DNA from: CAYGFH01 sp964430295
Lineage (GTDB): Bacteria; Patescibacteriota; Microgenomatia; UBA10105; UBA927
Assembly: GCA_964430295.1 (NCBI GenBank)
Contig: CAYSEV010000027.1
Span: 1-17,237, forward strand
DNA: 17,237 nucleotides
Direction: 5' to 3'
Notes under the pieces: generated by a model
What the model was told of the DNA's origin: nothing
Database searches by the model: none
Seen by the model: the letters and a program-made list of their open reading frames with translations, nothing else
Shown here: in pieces, positions 6,483 through 13,078 of the stretch
How the letters are laid out: each line of letters begins with the position of its first letter
How positions within the stretch are numbered: position 1 is the stretch's first letter
Program-made: the position numbers and the translations under genes

Positions 6483-7370
6483 ATGCAAATAGGATTAGAC
6501 GAAAATGTTCAAACAATACTAGTACTGGGTGCTGGCGCCTCAACCGATTATGGGTTACCAGCCTGGAAAGACCTGGGGAATCTAATAAAAAAAGAGCTCG
6601 ATAATGATAGTAAAGGAAAATATAAGTATAAAAAAGAAATTTCGGAATGGGTCGATAAGGTTGGAGATAAAAAAATCTATGACACAATAGATAAATGCAT
6701 AACAAATGAATCTTTTTCACCTAAATATCCAAATAGCCCAAAAATTGAAAATGAGTTATTCATTATGATGGAAAGTATTTTTTTAAAAAAATATAAAGAA
6801 AATAATAATGGTTGGATAAAAATCTTGAACGATAAAATTTTAATAAAGAAATCATTAGAAAATTCTTTAGCTTTTGTAAATTTTAATTATGATGATATTC
6901 TAGAAAAAAACTTTCTAATATTTGATTACCTGCATCAAAAGGCTAAAGAACTCACCTATAATCTAAGACTGCAGAAACTTTCTAGCGTTATGGTAAGAGC
7001 GTTATATCCGCATGGTAAATTCTCAAGAGATCAAGAATCTCACTTGAGTATAGAAATGCAAACGATAAAAAGTGGCCATAATGAATATTTAGATGCTGTA
7101 TCTTGCTATGAGGGTGAGAAACATTTACTTTACAAACAAAGTGGCAAATTCGAATTACTTATACTAGGGTTAGGAGGTGGGTTAAAATACAACTTGGATA
7201 AAATTTCCTTTCCCTACAATGATATATCATCAATACAAGTAACAGTTACAGATTCAGGAAAAAATAAAGAAATTATTGATTTTTTAAGTAATAGATATAA
7301 GACTAATGAAATAAAAGTGTATCATGATTGTAACGAACTAATAACAAAACGTTTTAGTGATTTAAGTTAA
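6483..7370 (+). CDS. SIR2-like NAD-binding domain protein (possible defence effector)
   Basis: 295 residues. ILVLGAGASTDYGLPAWKDL near the N terminus (GAGAS at 16-20) is the Rossmann NAD-binding start of the SIR2-like family found in bacterial defence proteins. VNFNYDDILE (N133-E141 area) matches the conserved FNYD core, and YPHGK places H177 where the catalytic His of SIR2 domains sits. Related domains in Thoeris ThsA, DSR and SIR2-pAgo systems destroy NAD+ during phage infection (established). Whether this one does is inference. The C-terminal third has no domain I recognise. Base composition is far more AT-rich than its neighbours, for example 9 G/C in 6781-6840, which suggests foreign origin. 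No HerA, TIR, Argonaute or methyltransferase partner is adjacent. TATAAT at 6468-6473 is its likely -10. Confidence 0.85.
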   Translation: MQIGLDENVQTILVLGAGASTDYGLPAWKDLGNLIKKELDNDSKGKYKYKKEISEWVDKVGDKKIYDTIDKCITNESFSPKYPNSPKIENELFIMMESIFLKKYKENNNGWIKILNDKILIKKSLENSLAFVNFNYDDILEKNFLIFDYLHQKAKELTYNLRLQKLSSVMVRALYPHGKFSRDQESHLSIEMQTIKSGHNEYLDAVSCYEGEKHLLYKQSGKFELLILGLGGGLKYNLDKISFPYNDISSIQVTVTDSGKNKEIIDFLSNRYKTNEIKVYHDCNELITKRFSDLS

Positions 7371-7519
7371 TGGATGAGAAATTCGCCTTATTAAGCCAGA
7401 ATCTTTCTTGAGACTGGCATATTCTGTTCATACAAAATGTTTCCAAGTTTGTATATTTTCAACTCACACCTAAATGGAGAGGCGTCGCATTTTTGAGACA
7501 CCCCTCCACACCACACGCA
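7371..7519. other. Convergent intergenic region with two imperfect hairpins
   Basis: GCCAG (7395-7399) pairs with CTGGC (7414-7418), with an inner TCT/AGA pair and an AA bulge. TGGAG (7475-7479) pairs with CTCCA (7504-7508). Neither is followed by a T run, so they are not classic terminators. They may still stabilise the 3' ends of the SIR2-like and yciI-like transcripts. Confidence 0.35.
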
Positions 7520-7810
7520 TTACATTGGCATAGCTTCGTATACTTTTACACTCGTAATAACCGGACACTGTTTGCAGAGTTCTGCTACTTCTTCCAGGCT
7601 TTCTCCTTTGATGATTGTATATCCCACAATCGCATCTTTATCTTGAGGAAGGGATTTGGAACCGGACTTGGTAACTTCTTTTCCCGGTCCAAACGGATTA
7701 CCACTATCTACTACTCTATCTCCTAGAACCTGAAACCACTTCGTCCATCCGTCCATCACTTCCGGTTTGTATTCCCACATCCCGACATATAAAAGGACAA
7801 ATTTCTTCAT
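7520..7810 (-). CDS. YciI/YCII-domain protein
   Basis: 96 residues, a single YCII-type dimeric alpha+beta barrel as in the DGPF/YciI group. It opens with MKKFVLLYVGMWEYKPE, has VVDSGNPFGPG in the middle and GYTIIKGESLEEVAELCKQC before the final strand. Enzymatic function of this family is mostly unknown. Some members aid degradation of aromatic compounds, and the His-Asp pair thought to act there is not evident here. It is translationally joined to arsR: the arsR stop and this ATG share ATGA (7807-7810). A perfect AAGGAGGTGA Shine-Dalgarno site sits inside the arsR 3' end six bases upstream, the strongest ribosome site in the window. YciI proteins are often paired with small regulators, so this one probably acts in the response that ArsR controls. 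Confidence 0.9.
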   Translation of the reverse strand: MKKFVLLYVGMWEYKPEVMDGWTKWFQVLGDRVVDSGNPFGPGKEVTKSGSKSLPQDKDAIVGYTIIKGESLEEVAELCKQCPVITSVKVYEAMPM

Positions 7811-8172
7811 TTGGTTTCACCTCCTTTCTTTGGATTTTTTTCAGAAACATACTGTGTGTAGTTTTCTAAACTATCAGTCCCATTACCCCAATACGTCTGA
7901 TATTCTATTAACCAGCGTTGAAGTTTTTGTATTGTTTCTTTACGCAGAGCCAGAACGTTTGTTCGCCCTATTTTTTTTGCCTGTATAAGATTTGCTGATA
8001 TCAGAATTTTTATATGTTTGTGAATAGCAGGCAATGAAAGATTGCGCATGACGGCCAACTGACTGATTGAATGCGGCATAAAACCGAGCGCGTACACGAT
8101 CTCTCTTCTGTGCTTATTTGCCAGCGCTTCAAATATACTATCTAAATCTTCAGGGCGTTTCTTGTTTGCCAT
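7807..8172 (-). CDS. ArsR-family transcriptional repressor (non-metal type)
   Basis: 121 residues with the winged-helix ArsR fold. IFEALANKHRREIVYALG is helix one to two, ISQLAVMRNLSLPAIHKHIK the helix-turn-helix, and ILISANLIQAKKIGRTNVLAL the wing. There is no cysteine anywhere, so the classic ELCVC metal site is absent. It resembles the branch that regulates small stress or START/YciI proteins. The ligand is unknown. A large palindrome (8174-8197) starts one base before its ATG and most likely is its own operator. It heads a two-gene unit with yciI and diverges from the reductase-msrB unit. A minus-strand TATACT (8193-8198) overlaps the palindrome, so binding would block transcription (inference). 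Confidence 0.92.
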   Translation of the reverse strand: MANKKRPEDLDSIFEALANKHRREIVYALGFMPHSISQLAVMRNLSLPAIHKHIKILISANLIQAKKIGRTNVLALRKETIQKLQRWLIEYQTYWGNGTDSLENYTQYVSEKNPKKGGETK

Positions 8173-8173
8173 A

Positions 8174-8197
8174 ATACTTAACTTATTAGTTAAGTAT
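8174..8197. promoter_or_regulatory. Palindromic operator, probable ArsR binding site
   Basis: ATACTTAAC (8174-8182), TTATTA, GTTAAGTAT (8189-8197): perfect 9-bp arms. It lies between divergent genes, touches the arsR start and overlaps the minus-strand TATACT. It also covers the -35 zone of a plus-strand TATAAT (8212-8217). A TTAAC(n6)GTTAA core of this size is typical of ArsR dimer sites. Confidence 0.75.
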
Positions 8198-8240
8198 ATA
8201 CATATAATTTCTATAATGAAAGGGTTAATTTTAAACTATC

Positions 8241-8249
8241 TGCTATACT
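8241..8249 (+). promoter_or_regulatory. Extended -10 promoter of the reductase-msrB unit
   Basis: TGC-TATACT fits the extended -10 pattern and ends six bases before the ATG at 8256, so transcription should start at or next to the start codon. A second candidate, TATAAT at 8212-8217, would give a leader of about 30 bases. Confidence 0.6.
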
Positions 8250-8255
8250 AACCGT

Positions 8256-8900
8256 ATGTCTAAAATTGTAAGCGATATTACAATGTCCTTTGATGGATAT
8301 GTTGCTGGACCAAACCCCACACTCAAAGACCCCTTAGGCATTGGCGGTGAGCATCTTCATGACTGGGCCACGAGACTCGCAGAGTGGCGAAAACCCCATG
8401 GACTCGAAGGCGGAGAAACTGGCATTGATGGTAATGTGATGAAAGAATCATTTGAAAATATCGGTGCGTTCATCATGGGCAGACTCATGTTCGACGGTGG
8501 AAACGGACCATGGGAAACGGATACAAATAAGTATGGTTGGTGGGGGGATACTCCTCCATTTCATGCCCCTGTCTTTGTACTCACATCACACAAACGAGAA
8601 CCACTTGTTATGAAAGGCGGCACAACATTTACCTTTATCACCGACGGCATCGAACATGCAATCACAGAAGCCAAAAAACTAGCTGGAAATAAAAATATTT
8701 CCATTGCCGGTGGTGCAAGCGCTATACAGCAGGCAATCAATGCAAAATTACTCGAAGAGATACAAGTTCATATTTCTCCCATATTCCTCGGCGGTGGGAC
8801 AAAACTATTTGAGAATATCGGGACACCGGTACTTGAAAAAACACGGGTGATAGACTCTCCATTTGTTACTCATATCCGGTATCGTTTGCAATATACATAG
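8256..8900 (+). CDS. RibD C-terminal/dihydrofolate reductase-like family protein (second copy)
   Basis: 214 residues, same superfamily as the gene at 5173 but of a different subgroup. It has SKIVSDITMSFDGYVAGPNP at the start (SFDGYVAG is the hallmark), GAFIMGRLMFDGGNGPW in the centre, and ISIAGGASAIQQAINAKLLE followed by EIQVHISPIFLGGGTKLFE for NADPH binding. It resembles the group often annotated as 'dihydrofolate reductase' or deaminase-reductase in actinobacteria. Its substrate is not known. It begins at an ATG six bases after an extended -10, with no ribosome site. The msrB start follows its TAG by one base, so the two form an operon. It diverges from arsR across the palindrome and is probably regulated by it (inference). 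Confidence 0.92.
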   Translation: MSKIVSDITMSFDGYVAGPNPTLKDPLGIGGEHLHDWATRLAEWRKPHGLEGGETGIDGNVMKESFENIGAFIMGRLMFDGGNGPWETDTNKYGWWGDTPPFHAPVFVLTSHKREPLVMKGGTTFTFITDGIEHAITEAKKLAGNKNISIAGGASAIQQAINAKLLEEIQVHISPIFLGGGTKLFENIGTPVLEKTRVIDSPFVTHIRYRLQYT

Positions 8901-8901
8901 T

Positions 8902-9444
8902 ATGTCTCAAAAATCACACTCTATTGTCATTCGTATTATCGGAATAGGACTTCTTGTCGTGGTTGGTTTTATATTCGTATCAAAATATCAGCAAAAAAAT
9001 AACGTAGCACTCCCGTCAAAGCAAGGCGAAATAATTTCCGGGAGCTTTGATCCGGCACGTTCTAAATCTGATGAAGAATGGAAAAAGATATTAACACCCA
9101 AACAGTACCATATTATGCGCGAAGCAGGAACAGAAATCCCCTTTACCGGAGCGCTCAACCATGAAAGTCGCAGTGGTGTGTATATGAGTGCAGGATGTAA
9201 CACTCCCCTTTTTTCATCTAAAGAAAAATACGATTCCGGCACCGGGTGGCCAAGCTTTTGGGCAACTATAAATGAACAGGCAGTCGTTCTCCGAAAAGAA
9301 ACCGATCCGGGAGATGACAGAATAGAAGTCCTTGATGTATGTGGAAACCATCTTGGACACGTCTTTGACGATGGCCCTGCTCCTACAGGAAAACGATACT
9401 GTATGAACTCCGAGGCATTGACGTTTGTACCCGACGAACATTAA
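8902..9444 (+). CDS. msrB: Membrane-anchored peptide-methionine (R)-S-oxide reductase MsrB
   Basis: Repairs methionine-R-sulfoxide in proteins. 180 residues: a membrane anchor at about 8-26, then the MsrB domain from about 47. Seen motifs are EEWKKILTPKQYHIMREAGT, PFTGALNHESRSGVY, DSGTGWPSFW, GNHLGHVFDDGP and RYCMNSEAL with catalytic C167. The position that carries the resolving Cys in many MsrBs (GCGWPSF) is Thr, so another Cys or a direct reductant must recycle it. The zinc motifs are only half present: one Cys in SAGCNTPLF and one in DVCGNHLGH, where zinc forms have CxxC pairs. ATG at 8902 is preferred to the in-frame ATG at 8863 because it directly follows the reductase stop and puts the helix at the N terminus. 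The enzyme probably acts outside the membrane. It ends four bases into the convergent DUF2200 gene. Confidence 0.93.
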   Translation: MSQKSHSIVIRIIGIGLLVVVGFIFVSKYQQKNNVALPSKQGEIISGSFDPARSKSDEEWKKILTPKQYHIMREAGTEIPFTGALNHESRSGVYMSAGCNTPLFSSKEKYDSGTGWPSFWATINEQAVVLRKETDPGDDRIEVLDVCGNHLGHVFDDGPAPTGKRYCMNSEALTFVPDEH

Positions 9445-9815
9445 CTATCTCGTAATATCTTTTCCATTGGTCTTCCTTTTGCCAGTTCATCTATCAGCTT
9501 ATCCAGATAGCGGACTTCTCTCATAAGAGGATCTTCTATTTCTTCCAACCTAACACCACAGATTATTCCCGTTATGGAAGATCGTGCTGGATTCATATGT
9601 GGAGCATTCGCAAAAAAATCTTCAAATGTAGATTCTTTTGCAAGTTCTTTTTCTAACTCTTTTTGACTGTACCCTGTCAGCCAACAAATAATTTCATCTA
9701 CTTCCTGTTTCGTTCTCCCCTTCTTTTCTGCTTTTGCAATATAAAATGGATATACGCTTGAAACAGTCATTGTATATATTCGATGTTTTTTGCCGGCATT
9801 ATCAGTAGACTTCAT
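9441..9815 (-). CDS. DUF2200 family protein
   Basis: 124 residues covering the whole DUF2200 family from KKHRIYTMTVSSVYPFYIAK through TKQEVDEIICWLTGYS to SSITGIICGVRLEEIEDP and YLDKLIDELAKGRPMEKIL. The family is small, strongly conserved in firmicutes and others, and has no assigned function. The core here is intact. Two ATGs are in frame, at 9821 and 9815. TGG-TATCAT (9822-9830, minus strand) is an extended -10 that ends six bases before ATG 9815, so 9815 is chosen and the message is probably leaderless. Its stop overlaps the end of msrB by four bases, tail to tail. The close match to distant phyla suggests transfer (inference). Confidence 0.92.
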   Translation of the reverse strand: MKSTDNAGKKHRIYTMTVSSVYPFYIAKAEKKGRTKQEVDEIICWLTGYSQKELEKELAKESTFEDFFANAPHMNPARSSITGIICGVRLEEIEDPLMREVRYLDKLIDELAKGRPMEKILRDS

Positions 9816-9821
9816 ATACAT

Positions 9822-9830
9822 ATGATACCA
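9822..9830 (-). promoter_or_regulatory. Extended -10 of the DUF2200 gene
   Basis: On the minus strand TGG-TATCAT is followed by six bases and ATG. The same nine-base string also precedes the YdeI-like gene, at a seven-base spacing. Confidence 0.6.
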
Positions 9831-9854
9831 TGCTGATTTATATGTACAGGAAAA

Positions 9855-10433
9855 CTAATGCAATTTTTTGTGATCTCGAAGCATTTCCAATAATATCTGT
9901 TTCCTTCGTTCTCTGGTTTCTGATTTTTTTGCTGTTTGTAATCTCCACGCAATTGCATATGTATTTGCCCGATTGAGGGTCAGGTAGAAAGCATATGCAT
10001 CCGGATCTTTTTTAACCATTTCCAAAAAATCATCGGGTACCTTCATATCTTTTGGAGAATCATATGCCGCTTCCCACCTGCCATCCTTTTTTGCTTTTTC
10101 CACTTCTTTGAGACCATGTTCTGTCATACGCCCTTCCTCTGTAAGTCTGGCTATGTGTTGACGGTTAATTTTGGACCATACACTTTTTGGTCTTCGCGGG
10201 GTAAATCGCAACAGCCATGTCTCAGCATCATATGATTTTCCAAGTGCATCTATCCATCCATAGCACAACGCCTCATCAAGTGCTTTTGCATGAGTGATCG
10301 ATTTTTTGGCCGATCCTTTTTTAGCTAATTGCAACCAAATCCCTTCAGTCTTATCATAGTTTTTCTCTAACCATGTTCGCCATGATACGGCATCCGAGAA
10401 CATGTATATATCATCTGGATGAATGGGTTTCAT
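9855..10433 (-). CDS. YdeI/OmpD-associated family protein
   Basis: 192 residues. It shows WRTWLEKNYDKTEGIWLQLA, then HAKALDEALCYGWIDALGKS and RFTPRRPKSVWSKINRQHIA, the conserved first half of the family. A C-terminal segment with FYLTLNRANTYAIAWRLQ and ERRKQILLEML follows, typical of the bacteriocin-protection (YdeI/OmpD-associated) group. E. coli and Salmonella relatives are linked to polymyxin or bacteriocin resistance, but the mechanism is unclear and this organism's biology may differ. It is a single gene. TGG-TATCAT lies seven bases before the ATG. The message is probably leaderless, although AGAGAG just before the ATG could act as a poor ribosome site. It diverges from the methyltransferase gene. 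Confidence 0.92.
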   Translation of the reverse strand: MKPIHPDDIYMFSDAVSWRTWLEKNYDKTEGIWLQLAKKGSAKKSITHAKALDEALCYGWIDALGKSYDAETWLLRFTPRRPKSVWSKINRQHIARLTEEGRMTEHGLKEVEKAKKDGRWEAAYDSPKDMKVPDDFLEMVKKDPDAYAFYLTLNRANTYAIAWRLQTAKKSETRERRKQILLEMLRDHKKLH

Positions 10434-10437
10434 ACTC

Positions 10438-10449
10438 TCTATGATACCA
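10438..10449 (-). promoter_or_regulatory. Extended -10 of the YdeI-like gene
   Basis: TGG-TATCAT on the minus strand (hexamer at 10441-10446) ends seven bases before ATG 10433. A plus-strand TATACT (10455-10460) close by could serve the divergent methyltransferase gene with a leader of about 35 bases. Confidence 0.55.
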
Positions 10450-10499
10450 GGGTGTATACTTCCAGTATATTCTCATAAGTATTTCCATACCTGGCATAT

Positions 10500-11177
10500 A
10501 TGAAAAACGATCCGGATCATTTTATATTCACAGAAGATATTGATTACTCACAGACACTAAATACTTCTATTTGGGGCATTGAAGATAAACTAACACAGGA
10601 TACGCTACACGAGTTGGCACAGTCGGGCAAGCTGCATGGCGATTGGCTGAGTATCGCTGCGGGTGACGGACGGTATACAGACACACTGTTATCTCATGCC
10701 ACATCTGTAACTGCCACAGATATCGATCCTGCTGCACTGGAAAAACTCAAGAAAATAACGGATCCGGATCTTCGGGAAAAACTCCATATTCAAGCTCAGG
10801 ATATTACAAAACCCTTCCCGTTTATATCTTCACAGTTTGATGGTGTTTTTAATACAGGTACTCTTCATCTTTTCCCTGAACAGGTGCTGGATGGCATTAT
10901 TAAGGAAACATCCAGAATACTCAAACATAATGGCATGTGTATATTCGACTTTGCCACAGATATATCCCGGATAAAAAGTGATGGAGCACGAGTAGGAACG
11001 AAAAATTTATATAGAACTGAACAGGCAAAAAAGATGCTGGAATATATACTGCATCAATATAATTTCACAACCAGATTTTTATATGATAGTGTATCCCCTG
11101 AATCCGTGACTTCCGGAGACGGCACTTATATGTTTAGTTGCAATTATTGGTTAGTTATAGCAGCAAAAAACACATAA
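10500..11177 (+). CDS. Class I SAM-dependent methyltransferase
   Basis: 225 residues. Motif I is WLSIAAGDGRYTDTLL (AGDGRYT at 54-60). The acidic end of strand two is TATDIDPAAL (D74). IQAQDITKPFPF gives motif II and FDGVFNTGTLHLFPEQ motif III/IV. ETSRILKHNGMCIFDFA is the post-motif strand of methyltransferase type 11/25 proteins. The substrate is unknown; small molecules are common for this fold. The AGDG form of motif I is slightly unusual, since xGxGxG is typical. It diverges from the YdeI-like gene. Its stop is 11 bases before the preferred start of the M48-like peptidase gene, so they are probably co-transcribed. Confidence 0.9.
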   Translation: MKNDPDHFIFTEDIDYSQTLNTSIWGIEDKLTQDTLHELAQSGKLHGDWLSIAAGDGRYTDTLLSHATSVTATDIDPAALEKLKKITDPDLREKLHIQAQDITKPFPFISSQFDGVFNTGTLHLFPEQVLDGIIKETSRILKHNGMCIFDFATDISRIKSDGARVGTKNLYRTEQAKKMLEYILHQYNFTTRFLYDSVSPESVTSGDGTYMFSCNYWLVIAAKNT

Positions 11178-11188
11178 CATATTCTCTT

Positions 11189-11842
11189 ATGTACTACACA
11201 CTGTATATCCTCATTTACCTGTGCCTGTGCAATTGGTTTCAGATATATAGTTTTGCATCGGTTTTTTTTGGCAAAAAAATTCGAACAAGTGTCATAGATG
11301 ATCCGTGGATCCATTCTATAGTTAAAACGAAAACAGGATTATCTCTTCTTTCTATAACTATTTTCCATGATGCAAAATTGTATGGTATGATGCCCGGATT
11401 TCCCTTTTGGCCGAAAATGATTTTATCAGAAGGATTGTATACAACGCTCAATCACGATGAGTTGGAATGGGTTATCCTTCATGAAGCGGCTCACTGTGTA
11501 CTGTGGCATAATCTGATTGCAACTATCCTTCAGATAGGAATACTAGCAATGAGCGTATGGATACTTTGGCTTACACATCCTCCATTCATACTAATTCCAT
11601 TTTTTTCGATTTGCTCCGCTATAGTCTGCATACAAAGTATTCGTTGGATAGTGGAATACGCAGCAGATGACTATTCTATATCCCGTGTTTCTAATCCTGC
11701 CGGTGTTATATCCGCTCAGAAGAAATTTAGAGATGCGTATAAACGAAATCCGTTAAACAGTGAGAAAAGTATTATACGGTTACTGTTTCATTGGAATATC
11801 CCCTCTGCAAAACGGATAGAAATGGCAAAAAAAAGAATGTAA
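11189..11842 (+). CDS. M48-like membrane zinc metallopeptidase
   Basis: 217 residues. The zinc site is HEAAH (98-102) with third ligand E156 in EYAADDYSISR, the E-x-x-A-D form of M48 peptidases (HtpX/Ste24 group) and near M56 (BlaR1) proteins. Membrane helices are at 4-27, around 108-128 and 133-152, which bracket the active site as in M48 proteins. Partner or substrate is unknown; quality control of membrane proteins is the usual role. ATG at 11189 is preferred over 11138, which lies inside the methyltransferase gene, because the helix then starts at residue 4. A hexamer CATATT five bases before the ATG is only a weak promoter. It probably reads through from the methyltransferase gene. The end is convergent to the deacetylase gene with 27 bases between. 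Confidence 0.85.
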   Translation: MYYTLYILIYLCLCNWFQIYSFASVFFGKKIRTSVIDDPWIHSIVKTKTGLSLLSITIFHDAKLYGMMPGFPFWPKMILSEGLYTTLNHDELEWVILHEAAHCVLWHNLIATILQIGILAMSVWILWLTHPPFILIPFFSICSAIVCIQSIRWIVEYAADDYSISRVSNPAGVISAQKKFRDAYKRNPLNSEKSIIRLLFHWNIPSAKRIEMAKKRM

Positions 11843-11869
11843 ATCGATAACGCTTTGTGTCTCTGGCAC

Positions 11870-12604
11870 TTATTCTTTTGCATGCGTGAGAAGTTCTGAT
11901 ATGGATACAAACGTATATCCGTTTACATGAAGCTCATCGATGATTCTTGGAAGTGCCTCTTTATCTGCTTTACAGGCATCTTCACAAAATGGATGCATAA
12001 GTATGATAGATCCCGGTCGGGTATGTTTCATGACATAATTAACAATCGCATCTGCATTCCCTGCTACGAAGGTATCCGGTTCTACGTCCCACATAACAGT
12101 ACGCATATCATGCTGACGCAAATACCATGGAAGTCCAAACATTTTTTTCCCATTCGGTGGCCTGAATGTAATTTCTCCTGTATAGCCCGATGCACGGATT
12201 AGGTCGTTTGTTTTTTGAATTTCCCGGTCAATAAACTTCTGTGACTTCAACACCATCCGCGTATGTGAATATGAATGATTCCCCACCTCCATACCCATAT
12301 CTACGATTGATTTTGCTATATCCGGGTGCGCTGCTATGTTATTCCCGATTTCATAAAATGTCGCTTTGATCTGTTTTTCCTTTAATATAGCTAACACACC
12401 AGTTACGTATTGCGTCGGTGCATCATCAAATGTGAGTGCAACAATTTTTTGATTTGTTTCTACCCGAGATGTAAGACCCCCAAAGAACTGAAATGTTCGT
12501 GACTTACTAATCTGAAATAGTGACATACATATAAGAGCAACTACCACAAGTACGCCAAGAATAAACCAAATAATTTTACTCACATATTTCTTCTTATGTG
12601 TCAT
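11870..12604 (-). CDS. Membrane-anchored polysaccharide deacetylase (NodB/CE4 family)
   Basis: 244 residues. Residues 9-31 are an N-terminal anchor and the NodB domain begins near 52. All five CE4 motifs are seen: TFDDAP (58-63, usual TFDDGP), HSYSH (110-114, metal His), RPPNG (148-152), WDVEPDTF (172-179) and LMH (202-204). Family members remove N-acetyl groups from peptidoglycan or other glycans at the cell surface. The target here is probably the wall or surface polysaccharide (inference). The Ala in motif 1 is a conservative change. The in-frame TTG at 12610 would add two residues. ATG 12604 is chosen because an extended -10, TGC-TACAAT, ends six bases upstream of it. Confidence 0.92.
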   Translation of the reverse strand: MTHKKKYVSKIIWFILGVLVVVALICMSLFQISKSRTFQFFGGLTSRVETNQKIVALTFDDAPTQYVTGVLAILKEKQIKATFYEIGNNIAAHPDIAKSIVDMGMEVGNHSYSHTRMVLKSQKFIDREIQKTNDLIRASGYTGEITFRPPNGKKMFGLPWYLRQHDMRTVMWDVEPDTFVAGNADAIVNYVMKHTRPGSIILMHPFCEDACKADKEALPRIIDELHVNGYTFVSISELLTHAKE

Positions 12605-12610
12605 ATACAA

Positions 12611-12619
12611 ATTGTAGCA
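12611..12619 (-). promoter_or_regulatory. Extended -10 of the deacetylase gene
   Basis: Minus-strand TGC-TACAAT (hexamer 12611-12616) followed by TTGTAT and ATG. The same bases on the plus strand form TTGTAG (12612-12617), the -35 of the divergent Nudix-like gene. Confidence 0.6.
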
Positions 12620-12640
12620 TGCGAATGCACATAGTATACT
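12612..12640 (+). promoter_or_regulatory. Promoter of the Nudix-like gene
   Basis: TTGTAG (12612-12617), 17 bases, then TATACT (12635-12640), six bases before ATG 12647. Good -35/-10 spacing; the message would be leaderless. It shares bases with the opposite deacetylase promoter. Confidence 0.6.
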
Positions 12641-12646
12641 AAGACA

Positions 12647-13069
12647 ATGGATAATAATATTCCTCGGGTGAGTATTGAGATACTCATCATTAAAGAAAAT
12701 AAAATTCTCCTTGGACTTCTAACAAAAAAATGGATGGTTGATGGAGTTCAAGTATATGGTGTACCTGGAAGAGATCTAAACTTTCAAGAAAAAATCGGCA
12801 CATGTATAGAAAGAAATATAAAAGAAGAACTCGACTGTATACTTACTTCACATAAAGTAATAAGCGTAAACTCTAACAATGCGTGGGATAATCACTATAT
12901 TAATATCGGAGCAACAGCAGAGATTGCCGGTGAAATAAAACTCATGAGGCCTGATGATTGGGAATCATGGGAGTGGTTTGATCTGACTTCTCTCCCCTCA
13001 AATATATTTCCCTCTGCAAAAAACACAATAACATCATATCTCACATCTACTGTTTGTGTGTCAGAATAA
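12647..13069 (+). CDS. Nudix-fold protein with a degenerate Nudix box
   Basis: 140 residues. It opens with the fold's first strands (VSIEILIIKENKILLGLLTK), then the box region VYGVPGRDLNFQEKIGTCIE-RNIKEELDCIL, and ends in WESWEWFDLTSLPSNIFPS, typical of Nudix proteins. Against the consensus Gx5Ex7REUxEExGU, the first Gly is R42, E48 and R56 are kept, the next Glu is N57, E60 and E61 are kept, and the last Gly is D63. The Glu after Arg is a metal ligand in MutT, so activity may be weak or altered. Related forms act on nucleotide sugars, ADP-ribose or oxidised nucleotides. No ribosome site is seen and the promoter is immediately upstream. Its stop is 9 bases from the convergent DUF1801 gene. 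Confidence 0.82.
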   Translation: MDNNIPRVSIEILIIKENKILLGLLTKKWMVDGVQVYGVPGRDLNFQEKIGTCIERNIKEELDCILTSHKVISVNSNNAWDNHYINIGATAEIAGEIKLMRPDDWESWEWFDLTSLPSNIFPSAKNTITSYLTSTVCVSE

Positions 13070-13078
13070 TAGAATATC

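Noticed and set aside
7475..7508. TGGAG/CTCCA hairpin as terminator
   Set aside because: Long loop, mismatch, and no T run on either strand.
8863..8901. Longer msrB start at 8863
   Set aside because: Lies inside the reductase gene and adds 13 residues before a normal anchor; ATG 8902 directly follows the reductase stop.
11138..11188. Longer start of the M48-like peptidase
   Set aside because: Lies inside the methyltransferase gene; ATG 11189 gives a membrane helix at the N terminus and a normal 11-base gap.
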